Assembly: GCF_007748035.1 (NCBI RefSeq)
Contig: NZ_CP036278.1
Span: 62,001-126,000 of the forward strand
DNA from: Aeoliella mucimassa
Lineage (GTDB): Bacteria > Planctomycetota > Planctomycetia > Pirellulales > Lacipirellulaceae
Direction: 5' to 3'
Length of the DNA stretch: 64,000 nucleotides
The position numbers were made by a program, and so were the translations under genes. The notes under the pieces are model-generated. The model was given only the letters and a program-made list of their open reading frames with translations, was not told the DNA's origin and did not search any database. This document shows positions 53,930-63,227 of the stretch, piece after piece (position 1 is the first letter of the stretch; every line of letters starts with the position of its first letter).

Positions 53930-54479
53930 GGTGGGTTGACCTCGACGAGGGGAGATTTTTGGGCGAGTACCGCCTTGGCGGGACAAAATCATGGTGGATT
54001 TGCGTTGTGCTTCTGTTCTAATAACAGGCCTCACGGCCGATTTGTTACCGCGAGCTTACCCTGGTTTGTTGCCTGGCCGCAAAGTTTTCGTGGTCGGCCC
54101 AGCTCGACTCGTGCAAACCTGCCAGAGGTGCGAATGATTTACTTGCCGTAAGTCCTTTTGTGATAATAGGTTGCGGCGATGGTTGAGGGGGTTGGGTGGT
54201 TAGCCAGCGGATTCGGTCAGCCGTAGTGTCGATTTTGCCTATCTTTTGCCGGCCCCGCGGGCTGGTTCGAGGCGTGTCGGCAATTGACCCCAAGGCCCCC
54301 CTGCGATAGTTTACAAGGCTCGCCTGCACGATCGGCCCGTGGAGGGGAGTCCTATACCATGACTGGCCGAATTTCGACCTAACGCCGGACGCCCAGCTTG
54401 GCAATCGATGGCCCCCGCCGTGGAGGGGTATCTTTCGCCCGAAGGGACTTAGCCGGTGTGCCCTTTGGAGAATCACTAC
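53930..54479. other. Divergent intergenic region with rpsB leader
   Basis: The left half precedes the sulfatase; the right half (from 54284) holds the likely promoter and a ~170-base leader of rpsB. I see no riboswitch; a control site for S2 binding may lie here but no structure is clear. Confidence 0.45.
54284..54312 (+). promoter_or_regulatory. rpsB: Candidate promoter of rpsB
   Basis: TTGACC at 54284-54289 and TAGTTT at 54307-54312, with a 17-base spacer, give a fair housekeeping promoter about 170 bases before the rpsB start. Confidence 0.4.
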
Positions 54480-55247
54480 GTGGCAACTCTTGTTACCGAA
54501 TTGGTGGAAGCTGGCGTTCATTACGGTCACCGTGCGAGCCGTTGGAACCCCAAGATGCGGCCGTACATCTACGCCCGCAAGAATCTGATCCACATCATCG
54601 ATGTTCGCGAAACGATTCGCGGCCTGCTGCGAGCCAAGAAGTACCTGGGCCAGGTGGCCTCGCGTAACGGCTTGATCTTGTTCGTCGGCACCAAGCGTCA
54701 GGCGGCTGAGTCGGTAGAGCGCGAAGCCCTGCGTTGTGGCATGCCATTCGTGAACGACCGTTGGTTGGGTGGCACGCTCACCAACTTCCGCACCATTCGC
54801 AATCGCATGACCCGCTTGGAAGAGCTGGAAACGCTGCGTGAAAGCGAAGTGTACAACAGCTACTCGAAGAAGATGCAATCGTCGCTCAACCGCGAGTACC
54901 GCAAGATGTACCGCAACCTGAACGGCATGCGTAAGATGAGCCGCCTGCCGGAGTGCATGGTGGTGATCGACCCCAAGAAAGAAAAGAACGCAGTCCGCGA
55001 AGCTCAAGCACTCGGCATCGCAACCGTGGCTTTGATCGATACCGACTGCGACCCCGATAAGGTCGACTTGCCGATCCCCGGCAACGACGACAGCATGCGT
55101 TCGATCGAGCTGATCACCCGCATCCTGGGCGACGCCATCATGGCGGGCAAGGCCCAAGCGGCGATCGACTCGCAGCAACAGCGCGAAGGTAGCGACGCCC
55201 CCTCGGCCGAGCAAGAAGCCGAAGCCAAGGCCGCAGCCGACGCTTAA
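54480..55247 (+). CDS. rpsB: 30S ribosomal protein S2
   Basis: The 255-residue protein is typical S2: [20 protein letters not shown] near the start, [14 protein letters not shown], then [20 protein letters not shown] and [12 protein letters not shown]. The GTG at 54480 is chosen because GGAG lies 9 bases before it and the usual chain begins there; the GTG eight codons upstream is unneeded. A C-terminal acidic/alanine tail of ~25 residues is extra. It opens the conserved rpsB-tsf-pyrH-frr block. Confidence 0.97.
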   Translation: MATLVTELVEAGVHYGHRASRWNPKMRPYIYARKNLIHIIDVRETIRGLLRAKKYLGQVASRNGLILFVGTKRQAAESVEREALRCGMPFVNDRWLGGTLTNFRTIRNRMTRLEELETLRESEVYNSYSKKMQSSLNREYRKMYRNLNGMRKMSRLPECMVVIDPKKEKNAVREAQALGIATVALIDTDCDPDKVDLPIPGNDDSMRSIELITRILGDAIMAGKAQAAIDSQQQREGSDAPSAEQEAEAKAAADA

Positions 55248-55319
55248 ACCCTGTTGCTTATTCCCACACAATACGATTTCGCAACTGGCGAACAAACAGA
55301 TAGTTTTTAGGAGGCAAAG

Positions 55320-56183
55320 ATGGCTGATATTACTGCCGCCATGGTGAAGGAGCTGCGGGATCAAACCCAGCTTCCGATGATGAAATGCAAGAAGGCTTTG
55401 CAGGATTCGGGCGGCGATATCGAAGCTGCGAAAGAAGCCCTGCGTAAGGAAGGCGAAGCCTTCATCGACGGTCGTGGTGATCGCTCGACCGAAGAAGGCC
55501 GCCTGGCGATTTACGTCGACACCGAGAAAGGTCCTGGAGCCATCATTGAGCTGCAGGTCGAATCGGCTCCCGTTGCTGGCAACGAGGAAGTCGTGGCCTT
55601 GGCCAACGACCTGGCAAAGCAATTGGCAACTGGTCCTGGTGCCGCGACTCCCGACGAACTGTGGGAGCAGGAATGCCCGAGCCAACCTGGCAAGAAGCTC
55701 AAGGAAGTTCGCGACGAGATCGTCAACAAGATTCGCGAAGTGTTCCGCATGCCTCGCATCGCGCGGATCGATGCTCCTTGTGGTGGCTACGTGCATCACG
55801 ATGGCAAGAGCGCGGTGCTGCTCGAAGTCGAAGGTGGCGACGCTGCCTTGGCCAAGGATATCAGCATGCACGTCGCGGCGATGAAGCCTCAAGCGGCGAC
55901 CAAGGAAGAGCTGGATCCCACAGTCGTGGAAGCAGAGCGTAAGATCCAAATCGATCGTGCCCGCAGCGAAGGCAAGCCCGAGAACATCATCGAAAAGATG
56001 ATTGAGGGTCGGATGCGTAACTTCTACGCGGAGATCGTGTTGGAAGAGCAGCCGTTTGTGAAGGACGACAAGCAATCGGTGGGAGCCGTTGCGAAAGCGG
56101 CCGGCATGAAGATCAAGGGCTTTACGCTCTGGAAACTTGGTGAAACAACCGCCAACGAGGCGGAGCCGGCAGCCGCCAGCTAA
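55320..56183 (+). CDS. tsf: Elongation factor Ts
   Basis: The 287-residue protein is the nucleotide exchange factor of EF-Tu. The UBA-like N-terminus (AAMVKELRDQTQLPMMKCKK) and the core elements (EAKEALRKEGEA, YVHHDGKSAVLLEVEGGD, HVAAMKPQAATKEELDP) are all present. The ATG has AGGAGG just upstream. It follows rpsB after a 72-base gap, and a strong terminator follows it. Confidence 0.97.
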   Translation: MADITAAMVKELRDQTQLPMMKCKKALQDSGGDIEAAKEALRKEGEAFIDGRGDRSTEEGRLAIYVDTEKGPGAIIELQVESAPVAGNEEVVALANDLAKQLATGPGAATPDELWEQECPSQPGKKLKEVRDEIVNKIREVFRMPRIARIDAPCGGYVHHDGKSAVLLEVEGGDAALAKDISMHVAAMKPQAATKEELDPTVVEAERKIQIDRARSEGKPENIIEKMIEGRMRNFYAEIVLEEQPFVKDDKQSVGAVAKAAGMKIKGFTLWKLGETTANEAEPAAAS

Positions 56184-56196
56184 CACCGCAACTAAC

Positions 56197-56227
56197 AAGC
56201 CCCGGTCGGATAACGGCCGGGGCTTTT
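56197..56227 (+). terminator. Rho-independent terminator after tsf
   Basis: AAGCCCCGGTC pairs with GGCCGGGGCTT around a short loop and runs into TTTTT, 14 bases after the tsf stop. pyrH thus may have its own promoter or be reached by read-through. Confidence 0.8.
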
Positions 56228-56264
56228 TCATAGGATTACTACTACGTAGCGAGCTGAACCGAGA

Positions 56265-56987
56265 ATGTCGGACCCCAAATACCACCGCATCATCCTGAAA
56301 CTCTCCGGCGAGAGCTTCACCCGCCCCGGCGATCGTGGCATCGATATGAACGAGGTGGTGCACATCGCCCGCCAGACGATCAAGGCCAAAGAGCAAGGCG
56401 TACAAATCGCCATCGTCATCGGCGGCGGCAACATCCTGCGTGGTGCCCAGTTCATTGCCGGCAACCATAACATTCAGGAAGCCACCGCTCACTACATGGG
56501 CATGCTGGCCACGGTGATCAACGGTCTGGCGTTGCAGGACGCGGTCGAGTCGCTGGGCTGCGAAACCCGGTTGATGTCGGCCATCAAGATGGACGGCGTG
56601 GCCGAGCCGTTTATCCGCCGCCGTGCGAAGCGACACCTCGAGAAGGGACGCATCGTGATTCTGGCCGCTGGCACCGGAGCCCCCTTCGTGACCACCGACA
56701 CGGCCGCGGCTCAGAAGGCATTGGAGCTGGATGCCGATATCCTGATGAAGGCGACCCGCGTCGATGGCGTGTACACGGCCGATCCCGAGAAGGACCCCAC
56801 CGCCGAGTTGTACGAGCACCTTTCGTACTCCGAGGTAATGGAGAAGAACCTGCGGGTGATGGATCCCACGGCCATTGCTCACTGCATGGAGCACAAGCTG
56901 CCGATCCTGGTTTTCAACTATCGCACCGATGGCAACATCGAGCGAGCCGTTCGCGGCGAAGTGATCGGCACCCGCGTCGAGGTATAA
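56265..56987 (+). CDS. pyrH: UMP kinase
   Basis: This 240-residue amino-acid-kinase-family protein makes UDP from UMP. Characteristic parts are ILKLSGESF near the N-terminus, [51 protein letters not shown] and [19 protein letters not shown]. The length and order are normal. It is the third gene of the rpsB-tsf-pyrH-frr block; the start ATG at 56265 gives [12 protein letters not shown], as usual. Confidence 0.96.
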   Translation: MSDPKYHRIILKLSGESFTRPGDRGIDMNEVVHIARQTIKAKEQGVQIAIVIGGGNILRGAQFIAGNHNIQEATAHYMGMLATVINGLALQDAVESLGCETRLMSAIKMDGVAEPFIRRRAKRHLEKGRIVILAAGTGAPFVTTDTAAAQKALELDADILMKATRVDGVYTADPEKDPTAELYEHLSYSEVMEKNLRVMDPTAIAHCMEHKLPILVFNYRTDGNIERAVRGEVIGTRVEV

Positions 56988-57114
56988 ACACCAAGCTTCC
57001 CGGAAGCGACTATTCACACTCCCGCCACAAAGGACCGCACCGCACAGATGGTTTGGTAGAATTCGTTCTCCCACTGCAATGGCCGGCCTTTCCAAGTTCA
57101 AAGGAGCACTAGAC

Positions 57115-57675
57115 ATGAACGTTGACGAAATCACGATGGATGCCGAAGAGCGGATGGAAAAAGCCGTGACCAAGATGCGGAGCGACCTGAACGGCATTCG
57201 CACCGGTCGGGCGACCCCAGGTCTGGTCGACTCGTTGCGCATCGAAGCGTATGGCTCGCCGACCCCGCTCAAGCAGATCGCCAGCGTGAGTGCTCCCGAA
57301 CCACAGCAGTTGGTCATCCGCCCGTTCGATCCTTCGGTGATCAAGGACATCGAGAAGGGCATCATCGCCAGCGACCTGGGCCTTGCTCCGCAGAGCGACG
57401 GCAAAGTGGTGCGGCTGAACATTCCTCCGCTGTCGGGCGACGTGCGCAAGAAGATGGTCGCTCGCACCAAGGAGCTGGCCGAAGAGGCGAAGATCTCGAT
57501 CCGCAACGTTCGCCGCGACGCGAACAAGGCCCTCGACCAGGCGGCCAAGGATAAAGAGATTGGCGAAGACATTCGCGACTCGGTAAAGGACGAAGTGCAG
57601 GAACTTACCAAGAAGTACGAAGGCGAAGTCGACGCCGCGGCCAAGGCCAAAGAAGCCGAGGTGATGGAAGAGTAG
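57115..57675 (+). CDS. frr: Ribosome recycling factor
   Basis: The 186-residue protein splits post-termination ribosomes with EF-G. The family blocks ERMEKAVTKMRSDLNGIRTG, LRIEAYGSPTPLKQIASVS, PFDPSVIKDIEKGIIASDLG and IRNVRRDANKAL are all there. The start at 57115 has AAAGGAG upstream; the ATG twelve codons earlier is rejected. The C-terminus is a charged helical tail. It closes the translation block. Confidence 0.96.
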   Translation: MNVDEITMDAEERMEKAVTKMRSDLNGIRTGRATPGLVDSLRIEAYGSPTPLKQIASVSAPEPQQLVIRPFDPSVIKDIEKGIIASDLGLAPQSDGKVVRLNIPPLSGDVRKKMVARTKELAEEAKISIRNVRRDANKALDQAAKDKEIGEDIRDSVKDEVQELTKKYEGEVDAAAKAKEAEVMEE

Positions 57676-57923
57676 CGGAAACGCGGCTCGCCGGAGGGCT
57701 TCCCCTGGCAAGGCGACACTTCCCAGCAACCTGCTTCCCCATTGCGTTGCTGGCGATGGCTCGAGGTTTTTCTATTATTGCACCACTGGTCTTTTAAGAC
57801 TGGTCGGGTTCGCGCAAGCGCAGTAGAGTGAACGACTGGTGAAGCAGCGCTTCGCTTCGTCGTCCACTCATCTGCGCTTGCTTCGTAAGCGAGCCACTCG
57901 ACTCTGGTAGGGGGAGACCAGCC

Positions 57924-58700
57924 ATGCGGTTTTTTGCTGTGTTGGGGATTGTGTTCGTGGTTTTGTTGGTCGCGGGCGGGATTGGCTTCGCCATCTGGTG
58001 GTACTGGAACGCGGAGGAGCCCACCTCCACAGCAGTATGCAGTTTTATCGTGCAAGGGCATCCGCCGAAGACCGTATTCGATCTCAACTACGCGGGCATT
58101 TCCGGCGATCGTCAAGTCGATGACTATCGCGCGACGATGGGAGCAAGTCTCGACAGTTTCAAAGTTGTTCAGGCAGCGCTCAGCAATCCTGAGCTGAAGG
58201 ATTGCTCGCTGCTGCTTAGCGCGGAATCTCCCAGCGACTGGTTGCAGGAGCATCTCGAAGTGGAGTTTGCTGAGAATAGTGAGTTGATGACCGTCAAGTT
58301 GCATGGCCCGGTTGGTCAAGAAGACCAACTGGTGGTGATTCTGAATGCCATAGCTGACGCGTTTGCAAATGAAGTGATCCACAAGAATCGTTACGAACGA
58401 TCTGAATATCAGCAGTCTTTGGTGGGGGCCGCCAATGAGCTGCGCGAGGATCTTGAGCAGAAGCTCGTCCGACTGGAGGAGCTCAAGGCGAAAGGGGCCG
58501 ACGACATCGACACCAAAATATCGGTTCGGATGCGGCAGCGAGAGATCGAGTTGGACATGGAGTTTCTTGATGAGCTGGAGAGAGAAACGAAAGCTCTGGA
58601 GATTTACGACCTTGGTGGGGCGGTCGTAGAACTCTACGAATCCGCGTATATCGATTCGGACGACGAGGAACTGAGCTTCACGGAGCGCTCGGAGGATTAG
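57924..58700 (+). CDS. Wzz/GumC-like membrane protein
   Basis: This 258-residue protein has one N-terminal helix (about 4-28). The outer domain resembles chain-length determinants of planctomycete polysaccharide systems: DDYRATMGASLDSFKVVQAA, SNPELKD, WLQEHLEVEFAENSELMTVK, then VILNAIADAFANEVIHKNRY. A coiled-coil stretch (about 165-230, ELREDLEQKLVRLEELKAKG) follows. The second membrane helix and the kinase domain of full Wzz/BY-kinases are missing. It may be a reduced member that helps exopolysaccharide assembly; no partner gene is next to it. Confidence 0.7.
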   Translation: MRFFAVLGIVFVVLLVAGGIGFAIWWYWNAEEPTSTAVCSFIVQGHPPKTVFDLNYAGISGDRQVDDYRATMGASLDSFKVVQAALSNPELKDCSLLLSAESPSDWLQEHLEVEFAENSELMTVKLHGPVGQEDQLVVILNAIADAFANEVIHKNRYERSEYQQSLVGAANELREDLEQKLVRLEELKAKGADDIDTKISVRMRQREIELDMEFLDELERETKALEIYDLGGAVVELYESAYIDSDDEELSFTERSED

Positions 58701-58855
58701 CATGCTAGCACTCCTGGGAATCTGTCTTGCTGTACTCTGGCGGTCTTGGTAATTTCCGCCACCCACAAACACTGTGCGCGCGATCCGCGAGGGCGAAGGA
58801 AAGCTCTCGCCGCGACGCATCCGCCCGCCATCCCACTGGTTTACGGAGAACCATC

Positions 58856-60790
58856 ATGGCCCGCCCGACCCGTAACGATTCCGTTGATCCCTCTGCCAGC
58901 CGCACGCGCCGCTGGCCTTGGATGCTTGCCAGCACGGTGCTCGTGCTCGGCGTTGCCCTGGCGACTCGGTACTTTGGTACCACCGCCGAGGCCGAAGCCG
59001 CCGCGCCGGCTCGCACGAGCTCGCAAGTGAAGCAAGCCAGCGCCCAGGAGCCTGCGTACCAGCCACCCGAGCACGACGTGATGGCCATCGTCAACGGCGA
59101 GGACATCAATCGCCGTGACCTGGAACGGGCGTGTGCCGAGCGATATGGCGAAGACGTTCTGGAGAGCATGGTCAACAAGAAGCTCATCCAGCACCATTGC
59201 AAGAAGCGTGGCATCACCATTACCCAGCAGGAAGTGGAAGACGAAGTGGAGCGCATGGCCAAGCGATTCAAGCTGAGCCGCGAGCACTGGTTGGAACTGC
59301 TGGCGAACGAGCGTGGTATCACCGAGCAGGAATACAAACGCGACATTCTCTGGCCGACCATTGCGTTGCGTAAGCTGGTGGCTACCGAACTGACCGTGAG
59401 CGACACCGAGCTTCGTCAAGAATATGAAAAGCAGTACGGAGCGAGCGTTCGTGCCCGCATTATCGTGGTTGGCAATCAGGCTCGCGCTCAGCAGTTGCAT
59501 CAGCAGCTTACCGCGAACCCCGACGACTTCGCCCGCTTGGCGATGAGCGACTCGATCGACGTGAACAGCGCCAGCATCGGCGGCTTGATCCAACCGATTC
59601 GCCAGCACATCGGCGACCCCGGCATCGAGCGGGCCGCGTTCTCGCTGCAGCCTGGTCAGATCTCGAACATCATTCCTGTTGGTAATCAATTTGCCATCCT
59701 TAAGTGCGAAGGCATCAATCCTCCGCGTGGTGTTGATTTCGCAGCCGTTCGTCCCGAGCTGGAAGAACTGATCCGCGATGGTAAGCTTCGTGAAGAAGCG
59801 GCTAATCGGTTTGCTGAGTACCAGAAGGTGGCTACTGTGCAAAACGTGCTCAACGATCCGCAGCTCAGCAAGCAAATGCCCGACGTCGTGGCCTTGGTCA
59901 ACGGCGACAAGATCACCGTTAGCGAACTTGGCAAAGAAGCCATGACTCGTCACGGGCAGGACGTGCTGTCGGTGGAAATCGGCCACAAGTTGCTCGAGCA
60001 AGCTTTGAAGGCTGCCGGCAAGACTGTCACGCAGCAAGACCTCAACGCCGAGATCGCTCACGCAGCCAAACTGGCCGGCGTGGTCGACGATCAAGGCAAT
60101 GCCGACGTGCAGGAGTGGGTGAAAACTACCACTGAGGAACAAGGGGTTACTTACAAGAATTACCTCCGCGATTCGGTTTGGCCCTCGGCAGCTCTCAAGA
60201 AGCTGACTTCTGGGCAGGTTCAGGTGACCGAGGATGATCTTCGCAAGGGCTACGAAGCCAACTACGGCGAGCGGGTTCGCTGCCGGGCCGTGGTGCTGGC
60301 CGACATGCGTCGGGCTCAGGAAGTCTGGGAGAAAGCCCGGGCGAATCCCACGCTCGATTACTTTGGTGAGCTTGCCGAGCAGTACTCCATCGAGCCTACC
60401 AGCAAAGCACTGCGTGGCGAGGTACCGCCGATTCGTTTGCACGGCGGTCAGCCTCAGTTGGAGCAGGTCGCGTTCGACATGAAGCCGGGCGATCCTCCTC
60501 GCATCCTTCAGCTCGGCGACAAGTACGTCGTGCTCAAGTTCGAAGAACGTACCAAGCCGCAGAATATCGAGTTCGCTGCTGTTCGCGACATCCTGATGCA
60601 GGATATCTTCGAAAAGAAGCTTCGCCTGGCGATGGCCAAGCGATACGACGAAATCTACTCGTCGGCTCGTATCGATAACTACCTGGCTGGCACCACGCAG
60701 GCGCCGAATCCAACCAAGCAGCAAGCGGCTGCGGCCAGTGCTGCACTTCGCCGCGATACCGCGGTTCGGCCCACGGCTGGTCAGCGATAG
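58856..60790 (+). CDS. Duplicated parvulin-type peptidyl-prolyl isomerase
   Basis: This 644-residue protein has a signal anchor (about 20-40, WPWMLASTVLVLGVALATRY), then two copies of a SurA-like unit. Each begins with a chaperone helix bundle (VMAIVNGEDINRRDLERACA; VVALVNGDKITVSELGKEAM) and ends with a rotamase-like domain (AFSLQPGQISNIIPVGNQFA; AFDMKPGDPPRILQLGDKYV). SurA has one chaperone core and two rotamases; here the whole unit is duplicated. It should help fold exported proteins. The ATG at 58856 has GGAG upstream. The antisense frame over it is a shadow. Confidence 0.87.
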   Translation: MARPTRNDSVDPSASRTRRWPWMLASTVLVLGVALATRYFGTTAEAEAAAPARTSSQVKQASAQEPAYQPPEHDVMAIVNGEDINRRDLERACAERYGEDVLESMVNKKLIQHHCKKRGITITQQEVEDEVERMAKRFKLSREHWLELLANERGITEQEYKRDILWPTIALRKLVATELTVSDTELRQEYEKQYGASVRARIIVVGNQARAQQLHQQLTANPDDFARLAMSDSIDVNSASIGGLIQPIRQHIGDPGIERAAFSLQPGQISNIIPVGNQFAILKCEGINPPRGVDFAAVRPELEELIRDGKLREEAANRFAEYQKVATVQNVLNDPQLSKQMPDVVALVNGDKITVSELGKEAMTRHGQDVLSVEIGHKLLEQALKAAGKTVTQQDLNAEIAHAAKLAGVVDDQGNADVQEWVKTTTEEQGVTYKNYLRDSVWPSAALKKLTSGQVQVTEDDLRKGYEANYGERVRCRAVVLADMRRAQEVWEKARANPTLDYFGELAEQYSIEPTSKALRGEVPPIRLHGGQPQLEQVAFDMKPGDPPRILQLGDKYVVLKFEERTKPQNIEFAAVRDILMQDIFEKKLRLAMAKRYDEIYSSARIDNYLAGTTQAPNPTKQQAAAASAALRRDTAVRPTAGQR

Positions 60791-60796
60791 TGAGTT

Positions 60797-60858
60797 TTCA
60801 GTATTCAGCGATCAGCGGTCGGCCAGTCTGGTGCGACCGCTGAGAGCTGACTGCTGAA
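60797..60858. terminator. Long imperfect hairpin between convergent units
   Basis: The arms 60797-60821 and 60834-60858 pair at 21 of 25 positions around a 12-base loop, with a perfect CAGCGGTCG / CGACCGCTG end. It lies between the parvulin gene and the minus-strand RNase P RNA and could stop transcripts from both sides. Confidence 0.5.
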
Positions 60859-60893
60859 GTCTTCGGTTGCAGAGCTAGTTTGAGTTGTAAATA

Positions 60894-61270
60894 CCAGAGA
60901 CGGCCTGTAAGCCGGGTTTTGTCGTCGCACGTGGCGACCGATGGTCATTCCTCTAGGATGCGAGTTGCCTCGCACCTCAAGCAGCCTACCCGAGAGTCGT
61001 AACGAGTCGAGCCGACTCTGCTCTCTGCTTGGCCTTGCGCCGGGTGGGGTTTACCCTGCCAGACGAGTCACCTCGTCCGCGGTGCGCTCTTACCGCACCA
61101 TTTCACCCTTACCGAAAAGCCATCGTAAGACGGCATTCTCGGCGGTATCTTTTCTGTGGCACTTTCCCTAGCCTCACGGCCGGTGGACGTTATCCACCAC
61201 CCTGCTCTACGTCGCCCGGACTTTCCTCTCGCCCACCGAAGTGAGCCAGCGACCATCCAGCCGTCTCTGG
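60894..61270 (-). ncRNA. rnpB: RNase P RNA, bacterial class A
   Basis: The minus strand carries the hallmarks of RNase P RNA, the catalytic part of the tRNA 5'-processing enzyme. GAGGAAAGTCCGGGC (P4 and the conserved core) lies near the 5' end, GGTGCGGTAAGAGCGCACC follows, and AACCCGGCTTACAGGCC is near the 3' end. CCAGAGACGGC at the 5' end pairs perfectly with GCCGTCTCTGG at the 3' end (helix P1), fixing the limits to about 377 bases. The plus-strand frames here are not genes. Confidence 0.95.
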
Positions 61271-61632
61271 TGATGTCTATTCTACTTTTCAGTCGCCAGG
61301 GCGATAGTTGGTTGAGGGAAACCACGCGGGGACTCGCCGGTTTTATGCCCCCAAAACCGGGAAATCGATTCGTGGGGGCTTTATTCTCGGCCAGCGAGGG
61401 CCCTAGGTTGGCGTTTTTCGCTTGTTTTTCAGGGTCATCGATCAAACTCCAGTCGTTGGTCGGCATTCGTTTTGCCCCCGGGGGTGGGGGCACAATCCTA
61501 AGTCCCCGCGACCGAGCCAAGCTTCGCTGCCTGTAGGTGGCGACCACGGGGGTATCTGTTTATGTGTATACTACCCGAGTTGGTGGCCAATTTCTACAAG
61601 AATCGTTGCTGGTTTGTTAGGAAAACGAAGAT
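61271..61632. other. Intergenic gap, promoter side of rnpB
   Basis: A minus-strand TAGAAT (plus 61279-61284) about 8 bases before the RNA start is the likely -10 of rnpB. A structured element lies at 61337-61379. No gene is seen. Confidence 0.5.
61337..61379. other. Possible H-type pseudoknot
   Basis: CCGGTTTT (61337-61344) pairs with AAAACCGG (61353-61360). The 8-base loop, which contains GCCCCC, can pair with GGGGGC at 61374-61379. The two pairings can coexist only as a pseudoknot; otherwise they are alternatives. Confidence 0.35.
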
Positions 61633-62196
61633 TCAGTCGTATTCGGTATAGTCGATCTCCGGTTCCTTCAGCCAATCTTCGTCATCGTCTTCTTCAGCAC
61701 TGAGCCGAATGTTGGCCACTTTGGGGTCGAGGTAGTAGATGCCATACTTCGACTGGAGGATATGGAGAATCGCGTTTACTTCTGTCCAGCGACTTCCAAA
61801 TTCGGTGCGCCACTCGGCTTGAAATCGTCGCTGGTCTTGAGGGTCCACCAGGTAGGGTGGCGGAGCGTCGAGCGTGGCCTTGCCAAAGTCGAGAAGATAC
61901 GGTGCCTGCACAAAAGTAATCTCTATCACCCATAACTGGTCGTCGAAGTCTTCGAGCACAGGGACATTCAGTCCGCAGATTTCGTTCACTCCGTGAGACT
62001 GTAGTCGTTGGTAGCACCGCAATTCGTTGAAGAAGTTCTCCTCGCGGTAGAAGGCTTTAATGGCCGATGGAATGGATGTTTTCCACACATGACCGTCTGT
62101 TCCATGGCCCGGACTGTCTTGACGTAAAACCTGTCGCCCCTTACGTTTAGCGTAGTCGTAGCCATTCTTAAATAGCCTCTGATTGTCGGGAAGCAT
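61633..62196 (-). CDS. Compact protein-kinase-like protein
   Basis: This 187-residue protein shows the kinase landmarks in order. There is a glycine loop GHGTDGHV (30-37), Lys47 in AIKAF, Glu58 in NELRCYQRL, a hinge region near 90-100, and a catalytic loop YGIYYLDPKVANIRL with Asp157, Lys159 and Asn162. IDY with Asp182 stands where DFG is expected, five residues from the end. Thus the activation segment and most of the C-lobe are missing; a normal kinase is ~260 residues. It could phosphorylate a small target or be a binding pseudokinase. The ATG (62194-62196) overlaps the ATG of the divergent gene. Confidence 0.65.
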   Translation of the reverse strand: MLPDNQRLFKNGYDYAKRKGRQVLRQDSPGHGTDGHVWKTSIPSAIKAFYREENFFNELRCYQRLQSHGVNEICGLNVPVLEDFDDQLWVIEITFVQAPYLLDFGKATLDAPPPYLVDPQDQRRFQAEWRTEFGSRWTEVNAILHILQSKYGIYYLDPKVANIRLSAEEDDDEDWLKEPEIDYTEYD

Positions 62197-62431
62197 GGCA
62201 GCTCAAGCCAAGGGACATTCTGCGAAAGTCGGCATCACCCTGATTCAGGGCGGTCGGCGCATTCCTGTTGCCCAAGTGGGGAATAGTGGTTTGTTGGTGC
62301 GTGAGCTCGATGCCCCAGTGCCAGCAGGCGAGGCGGTTCTGCTCGTCAAAATCGATCAGCAACAAAAGCGACATCGCATTCTGTTGCCCGAGGGAATTAC
62401 CGAGGCTAATCGCTTCGTCAAATTCTTCTAG
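62195..62431 (+). CDS. Small basic protein divergent from the kinase-like gene
   Basis: This 78-residue protein begins MAAQAKGHSAKVGITLIQGG and continues RRIPVAQVGNSGLLVRELDA, then a strand-rich middle (AVLLVKIDQQQKRHRILLPE) and ends RFVKFF. It looks like a small beta-rich domain, with no signal or membrane part. The start codons of this gene and the minus-strand kinase-like gene share bases (CATG). No good ribosome site is seen on either side, so one start may be misplaced, but both frames have natural protein character. Family not recognised. Confidence 0.6.
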   Translation: MAAQAKGHSAKVGITLIQGGRRIPVAQVGNSGLLVRELDAPVPAGEAVLLVKIDQQQKRHRILLPEGITEANRFVKFF

Positions 62432-62531
62432 CGTCAGCTCCCAAGCAAAGTTGACGATACTCGGTATCGACCATCATAACCGAAGCAGTCGTGGTTCGGG
62501 GTATGTAGGGAGTTTCACCGACACGCACCCC

Positions 62532-63227
62532 TTACCAGGCGACGTCGATCGCTTCGCAGAGAAACTTCATGTAGCCCTTGGCCGCTCGGTAGTGGTCGGT
62601 CGCGATGCGAGCCAGGTTCTTGTCGAACAACAGGTCGTAGTCGAGGTTCGCGACGGCGATGTGGTCCTTTCGCTTCAGGTCGTCCACGTACTTGTGGTCG
62701 GTGCCGAAGCCCCGCGGGGGACGCTTCAGGCTGTCGCCCGACAGTTCGAACCGCTGGCGGAAGGCTTTGCCATCGCGGGCACGCTTCCAGTCGCTGGGGT
62801 ACTCGTCGATCGTCTCGCGAATCGCCCGCAGGGTCGTGTTATCGGGATGCCAGATACCGGCGGCCAGGAAGACCTGGTCGGTGTCGATGTGGAAGTAGTA
62901 GCCAGGGCAGTGGACGTCCTTGCCGGTCTCGTGACGGAACTGGATGCCGACGTTGGTCTTGTAGGGCGACTTGTCGTTGGAGAAGCGGGTGTCGCGATGG
63001 ATTCGCATGAGCGAGCCTCCCACCTTCTTGGGCACCGCGGTCAGATGGGGCGAGATCTTCTTGAGCGGCTGCTCCATGGCCTCGATGAATTGCAGGGCGG
63101 GCTGACGCAATTCGGTTTCGTAGCGTTCGCGATTGGCATCGAACCACTGCTTGGTGTTGTGCCGCGACAGCTCTTCGAGAAAGTGCAGCAGGCCAAGCGG
63201 GAAGCCGGTAAACGGGGCGTGAGACAT
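62532..63227 (-). CDS. DUF2461 (TIGR02453) family protein
   Basis: This 231-residue protein has the family blocks FPLGLLHFLEELSRHNTKQW, RIHRDTRFSNDKSPYKTNVG and GYYFHIDTDQVFLAAGIWHP. Its biochemical role is unknown; proteins of this family are widespread in bacteria and fungi. The ATG at 63227 (MSHAPFTGF) fits the family start; a longer TTG/ATG-started frame upstream is less likely. Single gene. Confidence 0.88.
   Translation of the reverse strand: MSHAPFTGFPLGLLHFLEELSRHNTKQWFDANRERYETELRQPALQFIEAMEQPLKKISPHLTAVPKKVGGSLMRIHRDTRFSNDKSPYKTNVGIQFRHETGKDVHCPGYYFHIDTDQVFLAAGIWHPDNTTLRAIRETIDEYPSDWKRARDGKAFRQRFELSGDSLKRPPRGFGTDHKYVDDLKRKDHIAVANLDYDLLFDKNLARIATDHYRAAKGYMKFLCEAIDVAW

Noticed and set aside
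54045-58820. A 1591-codon open frame on the minus strand
   Set aside because: It is antisense to rpsB, tsf, pyrH, frr and the Wzz-like gene, all certain or likely genes; the translation has the H/R/L/V bias of antisense in high-GC DNA.
58841-60724. A 627-codon frame on the minus strand
   Set aside because: Antisense of the duplicated parvulin gene, which has clear domains.
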